Below, one piece after another: positions 42,118 through 52,958 of a DNA stretch of 64,000 nt. Position numbers and translations under genes: made by a program. Under the pieces are notes generated by a model that saw only the letters and a program-made list of their open reading frames with translations, made no database searches and was not told where the DNA came from. The DNA is from Streptomyces sp. NBC_00091 (GTDB lineage: Bacteria; Actinomycetota; Actinomycetes; Streptomycetales; Streptomycetaceae). The stretch lies in the NCBI RefSeq assembly GCF_026343185.1, contig NZ_JAPEMA010000004.1:248001-312000 (forward strand), in the 5' to 3' direction. How positions within the stretch are numbered: position 1 is the stretch's first letter; every line of letters starts with the position of its first letter.

Positions 42118-43338
42118 ATGACTTCCGACCCACCGCCCTCGCCGTCGCCGTCCCGTCGCCCGCTCCGGTCCAGGCTCCCGCGCCCGTCGCTGCCCGCGCT
42201 GCCGTCGCTGCCTTCCGTCCGGCCGCCCGCCTTCTCCGGGCGGCTGCACGACGCGCGCACCGCCACCGCCGTCGGACGCTGGCTGGGCGCGGCCTTCGCC
42301 GTCTGCTTCCTGACCGGACTGATCAGCCACTACCTCCAGCACCCGCCCCCCTGGGCCGCCGGCGCACTGCCCAGCCGGCCCGTATGGGGCTACCGCCTCA
42401 CCCAGGGCCTGCACATCGCGACCGGGCTCGCCGCGATCGTGCTGCTGCTGGTCAAGCTGTGGACGGTGTACCCGAGGCTCTTCGTCTGGCCGGCGCTGCG
42501 CGGCGTACGCCACGCCCTGGAGCGGCTCTCGGTGGCCGTACTGGTGGCCGCAGCCGTCATGCAGGTCTTCACCGGACTCCTCAACATCGTCCAGTGGTAC
42601 CCGTGGCCCTTCGGCTTCATCCAGACCCACTTCGCCCTCGCGTGGGTGGTGGCCGGTTCGATCCTGCTGCACATCGCCGTCAAGGCCCCCGAGATCAGGG
42701 CGCACTGGAGCCGCCGCTCACCCGGAACCCTGCAACTCGCCCCCGAGGGCGGCCCGGACCGGCGCTCGCTGCTCCTCGGCGCCGGCGCGGCCGTCGGAGC
42801 GGTCACCCTGACCACCGTCGGGCAGACCCTCACCCCGCTGGCGGCCCTGGACCTGCTCGGCCCGCGCCACCCCGGGCACGGGCCGCAGGGCCTGCCCGTC
42901 AACCGCACGGCCGCAGCGGCCGGGGTCGGGCCCGAGCGGCTGCGGGACTGGCGCCTCGAGGTGCGCGGCCCGGTCCCGTACAGCCTCACGCTCCCTCAGC
43001 TGCGCGCCCTGCCGCAGACCCGGGCACGGCTGCCGATCGCCTGCGTGGAGGGCTGGAGCAAGGAGGCCCGCTGGAGCGGGGTCCGGATCCGGGACCTCCT
43101 CGCGCGGGCCGGGGCCCCGCCGGGCGCGGGCCTGCGCGTCACCTCGCTGGAGACCGGCGGCGCGTACCGGGTGATGGAGATGGGCCGCGACTACGCCGAG
43201 GACCCGCTCACCCTGCTCGCGCTGGAACTGGGCGGGCAGGTGCTGTCCCTGGACCACGGCTACCCGGCGCGGATCATCGCCCCGAACCGGCCCGGGGTGC
43301 TCCAGACCAAGTGGGTCACGCTGCTGGAGGTGCTGTGA
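42118..43338 (+). CDS. Membrane-bound molybdopterin oxidoreductase (sulfite-oxidase-like)
   Basis: About 406 aa from ATG 42118; in-frame starts at 42106 and 42109 also exist and no ribosome binding site decides between them. After a Pro/Ser/Arg-rich N-terminus there are about five TM segments between residues 50 and 200, including several His, like a cytochrome b561-type anchor. Residues about 245-406 form a sulfite-oxidase-like Mo domain with the cofactor-ligand Cys309 in IACVEGW, SGVRIRDLL and the downstream RVMEMGRDYAEDP. Its stop overlaps the GTG of a small membrane gene, which may be a subunit. Confidence 0.82.
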   Translation: MTSDPPPSPSPSRRPLRSRLPRPSLPALPSLPSVRPPAFSGRLHDARTATAVGRWLGAAFAVCFLTGLISHYLQHPPPWAAGALPSRPVWGYRLTQGLHIATGLAAIVLLLVKLWTVYPRLFVWPALRGVRHALERLSVAVLVAAAVMQVFTGLLNIVQWYPWPFGFIQTHFALAWVVAGSILLHIAVKAPEIRAHWSRRSPGTLQLAPEGGPDRRSLLLGAGAAVGAVTLTTVGQTLTPLAALDLLGPRHPGHGPQGLPVNRTAAAAGVGPERLRDWRLEVRGPVPYSLTLPQLRALPQTRARLPIACVEGWSKEARWSGVRIRDLLARAGAPPGAGLRVTSLETGGAYRVMEMGRDYAEDPLTLLALELGGQVLSLDHGYPARIIAPNRPGVLQTKWVTLLEVL

Positions 43339-43727
43339 AGACCTTCCGGTACGCGCTGGGCGCGCTCGGCCTGCTGCTGGTCGCGATCGGGGGCCGGCTG
43401 GTGGCGGGCCTGCCCGACCCCCTCGGCGTGCTCGTCTGGCTCGGCGGCGCGCTCGTCCTGCACGACGGGGTGATCGCCCCGCTCGTGCTGGCCACCGGGC
43501 TGCTCGTCGCGGGGGTGCCCGCGCGGGGCCTCGTACGCGGGGCGCTGATCACCGCGGGCGCGCTGGTGCTGGTCACCCTGCCGGCGCTGCTGCGGCCGGG
43601 GGCCCCGGTCAACCCGTCGGCGCTGCCGCTGCCGTACGGGCGCAACCTGGCGGTGGTCCTCGCGGTGGTGGGAGCCGTCGCCGCCGCGACCTGGCTCCTC
43701 CGCCGTCTGCTGCGCCGGCCGGGGTAG
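43335..43727 (+). CDS. Small membrane protein coupled to the Mo-oxidoreductase
   Basis: 130 aa, GTG overlapping the upstream stop. Four hydrophobic helices are separated by short loops, the second holding LVLHDGVIAPLVLATGLLVAG with a conserved-looking His-Asp pair. No known domain. The tight coupling suggests that it partners the Mo-oxidoreductase. Its stop abuts the first of two large palindromic elements. Confidence 0.7.
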   Translation: MKTFRYALGALGLLLVAIGGRLVAGLPDPLGVLVWLGGALVLHDGVIAPLVLATGLLVAGVPARGLVRGALITAGALVLVTLPALLRPGAPVNPSALPLPYGRNLAVVLAVVGAVAAATWLLRRLLRRPG

Positions 43728-43992
43728 CGCCGCTGCGCGGGGCCGTCCCCTACCCACCCTTCGCCCGTTCCCCGGAGCTGCGCCCCGGACCCCCTGGGGG
43801 CTCCGCCCCCAGACCCTCCCCCAGACTCCGTCCGGGGGGACCCCCAGCGCCTCAAACGCCGGCGGGGCTGGATTTTCCAGCCCCGCCGGCGTTTGAGGCG
43901 CGGGCGCGGAGCGCCGTGTAGTGAGCCGCGCCGGCGATTGAGGCGGGAACGGTGGAAGGGCGGGTAGGGGACACAGCCCCGCGCAGCGGCAC
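43728..43992. repeat. Large nested palindromic intergenic element, copy 1
   Basis: About 265 bp filling the gap between two convergent genes. The outer arms are inverted (CGCTGCGCGGGGC... near 43730 and ...GCCCCGCGCAGCG near 43980; CCCTACCCACCCTTC near 43750 and GGCGGGTAGGGG near 43958). Inside is a 25-bp perfect stem (43848-43872 with 43876-43900, loop TTT) containing CGCCTCAAACGCCGGC. A further arm near 43823-43846 carries CTCCGTCCGGGGGGACCC. A related copy is at 47942. Probably acts as a bidirectional transcription barrier. Confidence 0.8.
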
Positions 43993-43994
43993 GC

Positions 43995-44645
43995 CTACCG
44001 GCGGCGGAGTTCCGCGAAGACCCGCCCGGCGGCCGTCCAGTGCCCGGTCCGGGCCCAGCCCGCCGCCTCCGCGTGCACGGCCAGCGCGACGACGCCGACC
44101 CGGGCCCACGGGAACGCGGCCCCCTGGGCACCCCGCCCGTCGGACACGCGGACCTCGCACCGCTCGTCCAGCTCCGCGTCCACCCCGGCGCACTCGACGA
44201 TCAGCCGGCCGCAGGCACCCAGCACCTGGCCCATCCGCCCCAGCAGCGCCGCCGGATCCCCACCGATGCCGATGTTCCCGTCGATCAGCAGCGCCGTGTC
44301 CCAACGCCCCTCACCCGGCAGGGGGTCGAAGACCGAGCGGCGCAGCGCGGTGCCGCCCGCGCGGGCCGTCCGGGCCACCGCCTCCGGGCTGACGTCGATG
44401 CCGAGCGCCCGATGCCCCCGGGCGGCCAGCGCCGACACCAGCCGGCCCGGGCCGCAGCCGATGTCGAGGACCGTGCCCCGGCAGCGGCGCAGCACCGTCC
44501 GGTCCGCGCCGTCGGGCGCCTCGCACCAGCGCTCCACGTCCAGCGGCAGCAGCCAGCCGTCCCCGCGCCGCAGGAACAGCGGGCCCCGGCCGCTGCGCAG
44601 GGCCAGGGTGTACGGGTCGGCGGTCCAGGCCGCCACGGTGGTCAT
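43995..44645 (-). CDS. Class I SAM-dependent methyltransferase
   Basis: 216 aa with motif I VLDIGCGPGRLVSAL at about residues 59-73 and the ribose-binding LGIDVSPEAV near 82. ATG at 44645 overlaps the stop of the DUF2064 gene (ATGA), so the two genes, together with the upstream GT2 gene, form a coupled three-gene set on the minus strand. It probably acts on a nucleotide-sugar or lipid-linked product of this set. Substrate unknown. Confidence 0.85.
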   Translation of the reverse strand: MTTVAAWTADPYTLALRSGRGPLFLRRGDGWLLPLDVERWCEAPDGADRTVLRRCRGTVLDIGCGPGRLVSALAARGHRALGIDVSPEAVARTARAGGTALRRSVFDPLPGEGRWDTALLIDGNIGIGGDPAALLGRMGQVLGACGRLIVECAGVDAELDERCEVRVSDGRGAQGAAFPWARVGVVALAVHAEAAGWARTGHWTAAGRVFAELRRR

Positions 44646-45259
44646 CCGCGCACCGCCGGAGCCAGCTCCGCCAGCCGCGCCGCGAAGGCGCCCGCGGGAG
44701 CCGAGGCCGCCACCAGGCGGGCGTCCTCGGCGGTGTCCACGTCCCGCAGCCGGGGCAGCCGCCCGATCCGCAGCCCGGCCGCGCGCAGCCGCTCGTACTG
44801 CACGGCCCCCGTCTCGGGCACCGACATCGGGACCCCGCGCAGCAGGGCCGGGTCCGGCTCCGCCAGGCCCAGCGCCCAGAAGCCCCCGTCCACCGCGGGC
44901 CCGAACCAGGCGTCGTACGCCGTCCAGTCGACGGTCAGCAGCCGCGGCGTCAGCTGCGGGGTGTCCATCCCGACCAGCAGCGCCGGCCCGGTGCACGCCC
45001 CGAAGGCCGCCGCGATCCGCTCGTCCAGCGTCCCGGCCACCTGCGGGAGCACCTCGAAGCCGGGCGGCAGCCAGGGGCCGGGCCGCCCGTCGAGTACGAG
45101 GACCCGCCGCTCGGCGGGGGCCCCGGCGACCGCGGCCAGGGTGTCGGTGAGCGCGGCCTCGGCCAGCGCGGCCGCCGCGGCGGGGCTGAACGGCGGGGTG
45201 AGGCGGGTCTTGACCCGGCCCGGCACGGGTTCCTTGGCGATCACGAGCAGGGTGGTCAC
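44642..45259 (-). CDS. DUF2064 / TIGR04282 glycosyltransferase-like protein
   Basis: 205 aa from GTG 45259. It starts MTTLLVIAKEPVPGRVKTRL, the diagnostic N-terminus of the DUF2064 family (nucleotidyltransferase/GT-A-like fold), with LLVGMDTPQLTPRLL and the later DAWFGPAVDGGFWALGL. It overlaps both neighbours by 4 nt. Members cluster with GT2 enzymes and methyltransferases in actinobacteria and have been linked to arsenosugar biosynthesis elsewhere; here the role is not clear. Confidence 0.85.
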   Translation of the reverse strand: MTTLLVIAKEPVPGRVKTRLTPPFSPAAAAALAEAALTDTLAAVAGAPAERRVLVLDGRPGPWLPPGFEVLPQVAGTLDERIAAAFGACTGPALLVGMDTPQLTPRLLTVDWTAYDAWFGPAVDGGFWALGLAEPDPALLRGVPMSVPETGAVQYERLRAAGLRIGRLPRLRDVDTAEDARLVAASAPAGAFAARLAELAPAVRG

Positions 45260-45948
45260 CGGGCACCCCCGGCGGCCGGCTCCGCGAGGACCCGGCTCAT
45301 GTCGCGCACGGCCTGCCAGGTGCCCCGCCAGGTGCCGGTCACCTTGGACTTCCCGGCCCGGGGCAGGTACGGCACGTCCACCTCCCGGACCCGCCAGCCC
45401 GCGTCGGCGGCCCGTACGACCATCTCCAACGGGTATCCGGACCGGCGGTCGGTCAGGCCGAGGCCCAGCAGCGCCTCGCGCCGGGCCGCCCGCAGCGGGC
45501 CCAGGTCGCGCAGTTCCAGTCCGGTGCGGCGGCGCAGCATCCGGGCCAGCACCAGGTTCCCGGCCCGGGCGTGCGCGGGCCAGCTGCCCCGGGCCTGCGG
45601 GCGGCGCCGGCCCAGGACGAGATCGGCCCCACCGGCGGCCACGGCGGCCGCGAAGCCGGTCAGCAGCCCCGGGTCCAGCGAGGCGTCGCAGTCGCAGAAG
45701 CAGACGATCTCCGCCTCGGCGGCGAGCAGCCCGGCGTGGCAGGCGGCGCCGAACCCGCGCCGGGACTCCGTCACCACCGTGGCGCCCAGCGCGCGGGCGA
45801 TCCCGGCGGACCCGTCGGTGGACCCGTTGTCCACGACCAGGGCCCGCCAGCCGTTCGGGATGCGGGCGAGCACCCAGGGCAGGGCCTCGGCCTCGTTCAG
45901 ACAGGGCAGGACGACATCAACGCTCACGGTCACGGTCACGTGGTTCAC
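45256..45948 (-). CDS. Family 2 glycosyltransferase (dolichol/polyprenyl phosphate sugar synthase-like)
   Basis: About 230 aa. GT2 N-terminus VDVVLPCLNEAEALPWVLAR, then LVVDNGSTDGSA, the DXD-like segment CFCDCDASLDPG near 93-104 and the downstream DRRSGYPLEMVVRAADAG. No C-terminal TM. Several GTG codons cluster at the 5' end; I place the start at 45948, but 45939 has a GGTGA-like ribosome binding site and could be used. It overlaps the next gene by GTGA. The sugar acceptor is not visible from sequence. Confidence 0.82.
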   Translation of the reverse strand: MNHVTVTVSVDVVLPCLNEAEALPWVLARIPNGWRALVVDNGSTDGSAGIARALGATVVTESRRGFGAACHAGLLAAEAEIVCFCDCDASLDPGLLTGFAAAVAAGGADLVLGRRRPQARGSWPAHARAGNLVLARMLRRRTGLELRDLGPLRAARREALLGLGLTDRRSGYPLEMVVRAADAGWRVREVDVPYLPRAGKSKVTGTWRGTWQAVRDMSRVLAEPAAGGAR

Positions 45949-46064
45949 CGTAGGAATTCCGGGCCCCGAAGAGGGGCCCGCACTCCTTACGAAACGCGGA
46001 CGTCGACCCCTGCGGCCCTGGGGCGGGGCTCCCGCGTCGGCGGGCGGATGGGAGGCTGGGCGGC

Positions 46065-46787
46065 ATGAGCAGCAGCATGGACACACCGCCCGCGCGGATC
46101 CTCGTCGTCGACGACGACCCGACCGTCTCCGAGGTCGTCGCCGGATACCTGCGGCGCGCCGGGTTCGCCGTGGAGGAGGCGGGCGACGGCCCGGCCGCCC
46201 TCGCCGCCGCCGGCCGGGCCCGGCCGGACCTGGTGGTGCTCGACCTGATGCTGCCCGGACTGGACGGGCTGGAGGTGTGCCGGCGGCTGCGCGCGGACGG
46301 ACCCGTGCCGGTGATCATGCTGACGGCGCGGGGCGACGAGGACGACCGGATCACGGGCCTGGAGGTGGGCGCGGACGACTACGTCACCAAGCCGTTCAGC
46401 CCGCGCGAGCTGGTCCTGCGGGTCACGTCCGTGCTGCGGCGCAGCCGGGCCGCGGGCCGGGTCCCCGCACCGGAGCGGCTCACCGGCGCCGGGCTGTCGC
46501 TCGACCCCGCCACGCACCGGGCCACCCGGGACGGCCGGGAACTGGCCCTCACCCTGCGGGAGTTCGACCTCCTCGCGCACTTCCTGCGGCATCCGGGGCG
46601 GGCCCACGGGCGGGAGGAGCTGATGCGGGAGGTGTGGGGCTGGGACTTCGGGGACCTGTCGACGGTGACGGTGCACGTACGAAGGCTGCGCGCCAAGGTC
46701 GAGGAGGACCCCGGCCGGCCGCGGCTGATCCAGACGGTGTGGGGCGTGGGCTACCGCTTCGACGCGGCGGGGGAGGTGTCGGCGTGA
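46065..46787 (+). CDS. OmpR/PhoB-type response regulator
   Basis: 240 aa. The receiver domain (residues about 11-125) has the acidic pocket Asp16-Asp18, phospho-acceptor Asp60 in VVLDLMLPG, a Thr in MLTARGD and Lys in TKPFSP. The C-terminal winged helix spans about 145-235 with REFDLLAHFL and GVGYRFD. The stop overlaps the kinase GTG, so it forms a cognate two-component pair. It is divergent from the GT2 operon, suggesting control of this envelope block. Confidence 0.94.
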   Translation: MSSSMDTPPARILVVDDDPTVSEVVAGYLRRAGFAVEEAGDGPAALAAAGRARPDLVVLDLMLPGLDGLEVCRRLRADGPVPVIMLTARGDEDDRITGLEVGADDYVTKPFSPRELVLRVTSVLRRSRAAGRVPAPERLTGAGLSLDPATHRATRDGRELALTLREFDLLAHFLRHPGRAHGREELMREVWGWDFGDLSTVTVHVRRLRAKVEEDPGRPRLIQTVWGVGYRFDAAGEVSA

Positions 46788-47908
46788 AGGACATCGCCCT
46801 CATCGCCCTGTTCGCCCTCGGTGGCGCCGCGTGCGCCGGGCTGCTGGGGGCCGTCGTGCTGCGGCTGGTGCGGCACCGCTCGGTGGCGCTCTCCCTCACG
46901 GTGATCGCCGCCGTCACCGTCACGGCCATGCTGGCCGGGACGCTCGCCGTCGCCCAGGCCATGTTCCTGTCCCCGCACGACCTCGGTGTGGTCACCCTGG
47001 TGGTGGCGATGGCGGCGGTGGTCTCGCTGGCCACCGCACTGCTGCTGGGCCGGTGGGTGGTGGCCCGGAGCCGTGAACTCTCCCTGGCCGCACGGGACTT
47101 CGGCGACGGTGGCAACTTCGCGGCGCCGCCCGGGCAGACCACCGCCGAACTGGACGGGCTGTCCAGGGAGCTGGCGGCCACCAGCGCCAAGCTGGCCGCC
47201 TCGCGGGAGCGGGAGCGCGCGCTGGAGTCCTCGCGGCGGGAGCTGGTCGCCTGGATCTCCCACGACCTGCGCACGCCCCTCGCCGGGCTGCGGGCGATGT
47301 CGGAGGCCCTGGAGGACGGGGTCGCGGCGGACCCCACCCGCTACCACCGGCAGATCCGGACCGAGGTGGAACGGCTCGACGCGATGGTCGGGGACCTGTT
47401 CGAGCTGTCCCGCATCCACGCCGGGGCGCTGGCGCTCAGCCCGAGCCGGATGTCGCTGTACGACCTGGTCGGGGACGCGCTGTCCGGGGTCGACCCGCTG
47501 GCCCGCGAGCACGGGGTCCGGCTGGTGGGCGACGGGGTGGAACGGGTCCCGGTGGAGGTCGACGGCAAGGAGATGACCCGGGTCCTGGCGAACCTGCTGG
47601 TCAACGCGATCCGGCACACCCCGGCCGACGGGACCGTCGCCATCGCCGCCGCCGCGGAGCAGCGGGCCGGGGTGGTGGTGCTGTCCGTGACGGACGGCTG
47701 CGGGGGCATTCCGGCGGAGGACCTGCCGAGGGTGTTCGACACGGGGTGGCGGGGCGCGGCCGCGCGGACGCCTCCGGCGGGGGCGGGGCTGGGGCTGGCC
47801 ATCGTGCGGGGCATCGTGGAAGCGCACGCGGGGCGTACCGCCGTACACAACGTCCCGGGCGGATGCCGCTTCGAGGTAACCCTCCCCCTCCTCCCGTCCC
47901 CGAGCTGA
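46784..47908 (+). CDS. Sensor histidine kinase
   Basis: 374 aa from GTG overlapping the regulator stop. Two or three TM helices lie in the first 90 residues with very little extracytoplasmic sequence, followed by a HAMP-like/coiled segment (120-150). The dimerisation/phosphoacceptor helix has His160 in WISHDLRTPL. The ATPase domain has N-box NLLVNAIRHTP, DGCGGIP and GAGLGLAIVRG. The short sensing region suggests detection of a membrane signal. Confidence 0.93.
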   Translation: MKDIALIALFALGGAACAGLLGAVVLRLVRHRSVALSLTVIAAVTVTAMLAGTLAVAQAMFLSPHDLGVVTLVVAMAAVVSLATALLLGRWVVARSRELSLAARDFGDGGNFAAPPGQTTAELDGLSRELAATSAKLAASRERERALESSRRELVAWISHDLRTPLAGLRAMSEALEDGVAADPTRYHRQIRTEVERLDAMVGDLFELSRIHAGALALSPSRMSLYDLVGDALSGVDPLAREHGVRLVGDGVERVPVEVDGKEMTRVLANLLVNAIRHTPADGTVAIAAAAEQRAGVVVLSVTDGCGGIPAEDLPRVFDTGWRGAAARTPPAGAGLGLAIVRGIVEAHAGRTAVHNVPGGCRFEVTLPLLPSPS

Positions 47909-47941
47909 CCCGCCGCCGTGCGGCTCCGCCCGGGCCGGGGT

Positions 47942-48200
47942 CGCCGCTGCGCGGAGCTGCTCCCCGCCCCGCCCTTCGCCCGTTCCCCGGGGCTGCGCCC
48001 CGGACCCCCTGGGGGCTCCGCCCCCAGACCCCCGCGCCTCAAACGCCGGCGAGGCTGGAAGATCCAGCCCCGCCGGCGTTTGAGGCGCGGGCGCGGAGCG
48101 CCGTGTAGTGAGCCGCGCCGGCGTTTGAGGCGTGGGGGTCCCCCCGGACGGAGTCTGGGGGAGGTGGAAGGGCGGGTAGGGGACCGCCCCGCGCAGCGGC
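47942..48200. repeat. Large nested palindromic intergenic element, copy 2
   Basis: About 259 bp within the 420-bp gap between the histidine kinase and the convergent epimerase. It repeats copy 1 almost base for base in the blocks TTCGCCCGTTCCCCGG...CCCCGGACCCCCTGGGG and GCGCGGAGCGCCGTGTAGTGAG, with a 25-bp stem (48035-48059 with 48063-48087, one mismatch). The CTCCGTCC arm found left of the stem in copy 1 is here on the right and inverted (near 48136-48165). The remaining part of the gap contains no coding signal. Confidence 0.8.
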
Positions 48201-48328
48201 CACCACCGGCAGATGACCGCCGGACCCCAGCCGGGCCCGTGGCCCCGCCCCAGGTCCGACGGACGGAGTCCGGCGCAGCGCCGCGAAGCCGGGGAGGCCG
48301 CCCGCGGCCGAGCCGCGCGAGTGGCGCG

Positions 48329-49381
48329 TCAAGAAGGCTGCCGCAGCGGGGCGTGGGCGAACTCCGTCATCCCCGCCGCGAAGTCGACGCCCGGCCGCCA
48401 GCCGAGATCCTCCCGCAGGCGCCGCGAGTCGGCCGTGATGTGGCGGACGTCGCCCAGCCGGAACTCCCCGGTGACGACAGGCGCGGGGCCGCCGTGCGCG
48501 GCGGCGAGGGCCGCGGCCATCTCGCCGATCGTGCGGGGGTCGCCGCTGCCCGTGTTGTACGGGGTGCAGACGCCGCGCGGGAGCGCGCCCAAGGCCTCCA
48601 GGGCGACCACATTGGCCTCCGCCACGTCCCGGACGTGGACGAAGTCCCGCCGCTGCCGCCCGTCCTCGAAGACCCGGGGGGCCTCGCCCCGGGCCAGCGC
48701 GGAGCGGAAGAAGGAGGCCACCCCCGCGTACGGGGTGTCGCGCGGCATTCCGGGCCCGTACACGTTGTGGTAGCGCAGCGACACCGCCCGGCCCGCCACC
48801 GCCCGGGCCCACGCGGCGGCCAGGTGCTCCTGGGCCAGCTTCGTCGTCGCGTAGACGTTCCGCGGGTCGGCCGGGGCGTCCTCGGCCACCAGCCCGGGGG
48901 TGAGCTCCGCCCCGCAGGAGGGGCAGTGCGGTTCGAAGCGCCCCGCCGCCAGGTCGGCCTCGGGGCGCGGCCCGGGGCGGACCACCCCGTGGCGCGGGCA
49001 CTCGTACCGGCCCTCCCCGTAGACCACCATCGACCCGGCCAGGACCAGCCCCCGCACCCCCGCCGCGGCCATCTCCGCGAGCAGCACCGCCGTCCCCAGG
49101 TCATTGGCGGCGACGTACCGCGGCGCGTCGGCGAAGTCCTTGCCGAGCCCGACCATCGCGGCCTGGTGGCAGACGGCGTCCACCCCGCGCAGGGCCGCCC
49201 GCACGGTGTCGGGGTCCCGTACGTCCCCGTGCAGGAAGCCGGTCTCCGGCAACGGCGGCGGGGTCGCGTGGGCGGCGGGGAGCAGGGCGTCGAGGACGAC
49301 CGGGTCGTGGCCGTGCCGGCGCAGTGCGGTGACGATGTGGGAGCCGATGAAACCGGCCCCTCCGGTGACGAGTACGCGCAT
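48329..49381 (-). CDS. NAD-dependent nucleotide-sugar epimerase with zinc-ribbon-like insertion (dTDP-rhamnose 4-epimerase-like)
   Basis: 350 aa, extended SDR. N-terminal TGGAGFIGSHIVTAL, catalytic Tyr177 and Lys181 in YATTKLAQ and YHNVYGPGM are intact. Between SMVVYGEGRY and the active-site Tyr lies an insertion of about 45 residues with Cys128, His131, Cys153 and Cys156 (CPRH and CPSC) in zinc-ribbon spacing. The same insertion is known in actinobacterial dTDP-L-rhamnose 4-epimerase-like proteins. The gene faces the two-component pair and may supply an envelope sugar. Confidence 0.85.
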   Translation of the reverse strand: MRVLVTGGAGFIGSHIVTALRRHGHDPVVLDALLPAAHATPPPLPETGFLHGDVRDPDTVRAALRGVDAVCHQAAMVGLGKDFADAPRYVAANDLGTAVLLAEMAAAGVRGLVLAGSMVVYGEGRYECPRHGVVRPGPRPEADLAAGRFEPHCPSCGAELTPGLVAEDAPADPRNVYATTKLAQEHLAAAWARAVAGRAVSLRYHNVYGPGMPRDTPYAGVASFFRSALARGEAPRVFEDGRQRRDFVHVRDVAEANVVALEALGALPRGVCTPYNTGSGDPRTIGEMAAALAAAHGGPAPVVTGEFRLGDVRHITADSRRLREDLGWRPGVDFAAGMTEFAHAPLRQPS

Positions 49382-49624
49382 GCACCGGACGCTACGGAGC
49401 CGCGCCCCCGGCCGGGGGCAGCCACGCCCTCCCGTAAGACTTCCGTCATCTCCCGCCCCCGCTTGCGCATCCGCCCCGGGAGTTCTCAACTCCCCTTGAA
49501 ACCAAGGGTGATGGCCTAATTCAACTGCCCGGCAGTGGCTTGAGCCCGACGTGGCGAGGGCATAAGTCGGGCCCGGCCCCCTATCAGGCCGAGGGGCCGT
49601 CGATGCCGTCCTTAGGGGGGACTC

Positions 49625-49978
49625 GTGCACTACTACGTCGACGTCATCAAGCGCTACGCGGACTTCTCCGGCCGTGCGCGCCGCCAGGAGTACTGGATGT
49701 TCGTCCTGTGCAGCATCCCGATCATGGCCGTGCTGATCGCGGTCGACTTCGGGCTCGGGAGCTACCCGGTCGTCTTCTACATCTACAACCTCGCCGTCTT
49801 CCTCCCCACCCTGGGCCTCAGCGTCCGGCGCCTGCACGACACGGGCAGGTCCGGCTGGTGGTACCTGGTCAGCCTCATCCCCTTCGTCGGCTGGATCGCG
49901 ATCATCGTGCTGATGGCCATCGAGGGCGACGCCGGACCGAACGCGTACGGGGCGAGCCCCAAGCAGCTCACCGCCTGA
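49625..49978 (+). CDS. DUF805 membrane protein
   Basis: 117 aa from GTG with a TAGGGGGGA ribosome binding site. Short N-terminus with YADFSGRARRQEYWMFVL, the DUF805 signature, followed by three or four TM helices; SVRRLHDTGRSGWWYL is the second signature. Function is not known. The 243-bp region upstream has no further gene signal. Confidence 0.88.
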   Translation: MHYYVDVIKRYADFSGRARRQEYWMFVLCSIPIMAVLIAVDFGLGSYPVVFYIYNLAVFLPTLGLSVRRLHDTGRSGWWYLVSLIPFVGWIAIIVLMAIEGDAGPNAYGASPKQLTA

Positions 49979-49992
49979 ACGCCTGGCACAGC

Positions 49993-50034
49993 GGCGCCGC
50001 CGCCGACCCCCCCACGGTCGGCGGCGGCGCCTTT
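49993..50034 (+). terminator. Hairpin terminator after DUF805
   Basis: GGCGCCGCCGCCGAC (49993-50007) pairs perfectly with GTCGGCGGCGGCGCC (50017-50031) around a C-rich loop, and is followed by TTTCG. It separates the DUF805 gene from isocitrate dehydrogenase. Confidence 0.7.
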
Positions 50035-50125
50035 CGCGTTCCCCGGAGAACACGGGCGCACTCGTGGGTGACACGCGTCTCGCCGGTCTTCGGGCAGGGG
50101 GCTGTCCAGACCGGCCCGATCACGA

Positions 50126-52406
<2,281 letters not shown>

Positions 52407-52435
52407 CGCCCGCAGCAGTACCGAGCGGTACGTGT

Positions 52436-52471
52436 TCCGCCCCGGCCGGCCCCGCGCCCGGCCGGGGCGGA
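52436..52471 (+). terminator. Hairpin terminator after icd
   Basis: TCCGCCCCGGCCGG (52436-52449) and CCGGCCGGGGCGGA (52458-52471) pair over 14 bp with an 8-nt loop. It lies between icd (+) and the NTPase-like gene (-), so it could serve both. No T-tract. Confidence 0.6.
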
Positions 52472-52520
52472 CCCGTATCCGGGTGCCCCGGCTCTGGCCC
52501 ACGGCCCTGGGGGCAGGCGG

Positions 52521-52958
52521 TCAGAGCCGGTGCACCCGGCCCTGGCCCACGGCGAGCGGGTGCCGCCCGGCGGCCAGGATGCGCAGGCCGGGCGCGGCGG
52601 CGAGCAGCTCCCGCAGCCAGGTCAGCGCCTCGGGGTCGAGCCGGTCGCTGCCGTCCAGGACCAGCAGCATGTCCCGCTCCGCCAGCCAGGAGGCCGCGTT
52701 GGCCGTTCCGCACGGCAGGAGGGGCATGCCGGGTACGCAGCCCAGCGCGGCCACGAGTCCGCGCAGGCCGCCGTCCGGGGAGACGGTGACCACCGCGGCC
52801 CCGTCGCAGAAGTTGGAGGACAGGCGCCGCGCGATCTCCCGTACCAGCAGGCTCCGTGCCTCGTGGAAGCGGCCCGTGACCGTCAGCACCCGGCCCCGCC
52901 GGACGGCGGTGAGCAGCGCGGAAAGTTCGGTGGATGTGGTCGGCAGTGTTCCGGTCAT
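52521..52958 (-). CDS. Stand-alone NTPase-like domain without a P-loop
   Basis: 145 aa, ATG 52958 (GTG 52961 also possible) with GGGGGG ribosome binding site. It aligns by eye to the NB-ARC/LuxR-LAL ATPase core: [33 protein letters not shown] and Walker [12 protein letters not shown] followed by [20 protein letters not shown]. In active members TVTG is followed by PGGVGKT; here it is RFHEARS, so the phosphate-binding lysine is missing. No DNA-binding domain. It is probably a derived regulator fragment or a decoy; function unknown. Confidence 0.65.
   Translation of the reverse strand: MTGTLPTTSTELSALLTAVRRGRVLTVTGRFHEARSLLVREIARRLSSNFCDGAAVVTVSPDGGLRGLVAALGCVPGMPLLPCGTANAASWLAERDMLLVLDGSDRLDPEALTWLRELLAAAPGLRILAAGRHPLAVGQGRVHRL

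Noticed and set aside
43728..48200. The two palindromic elements as ends of a transposon
   Set aside because: The genes between them are conventional chromosomal genes with no transposase, and the elements lie precisely at convergent gene ends without target duplications.
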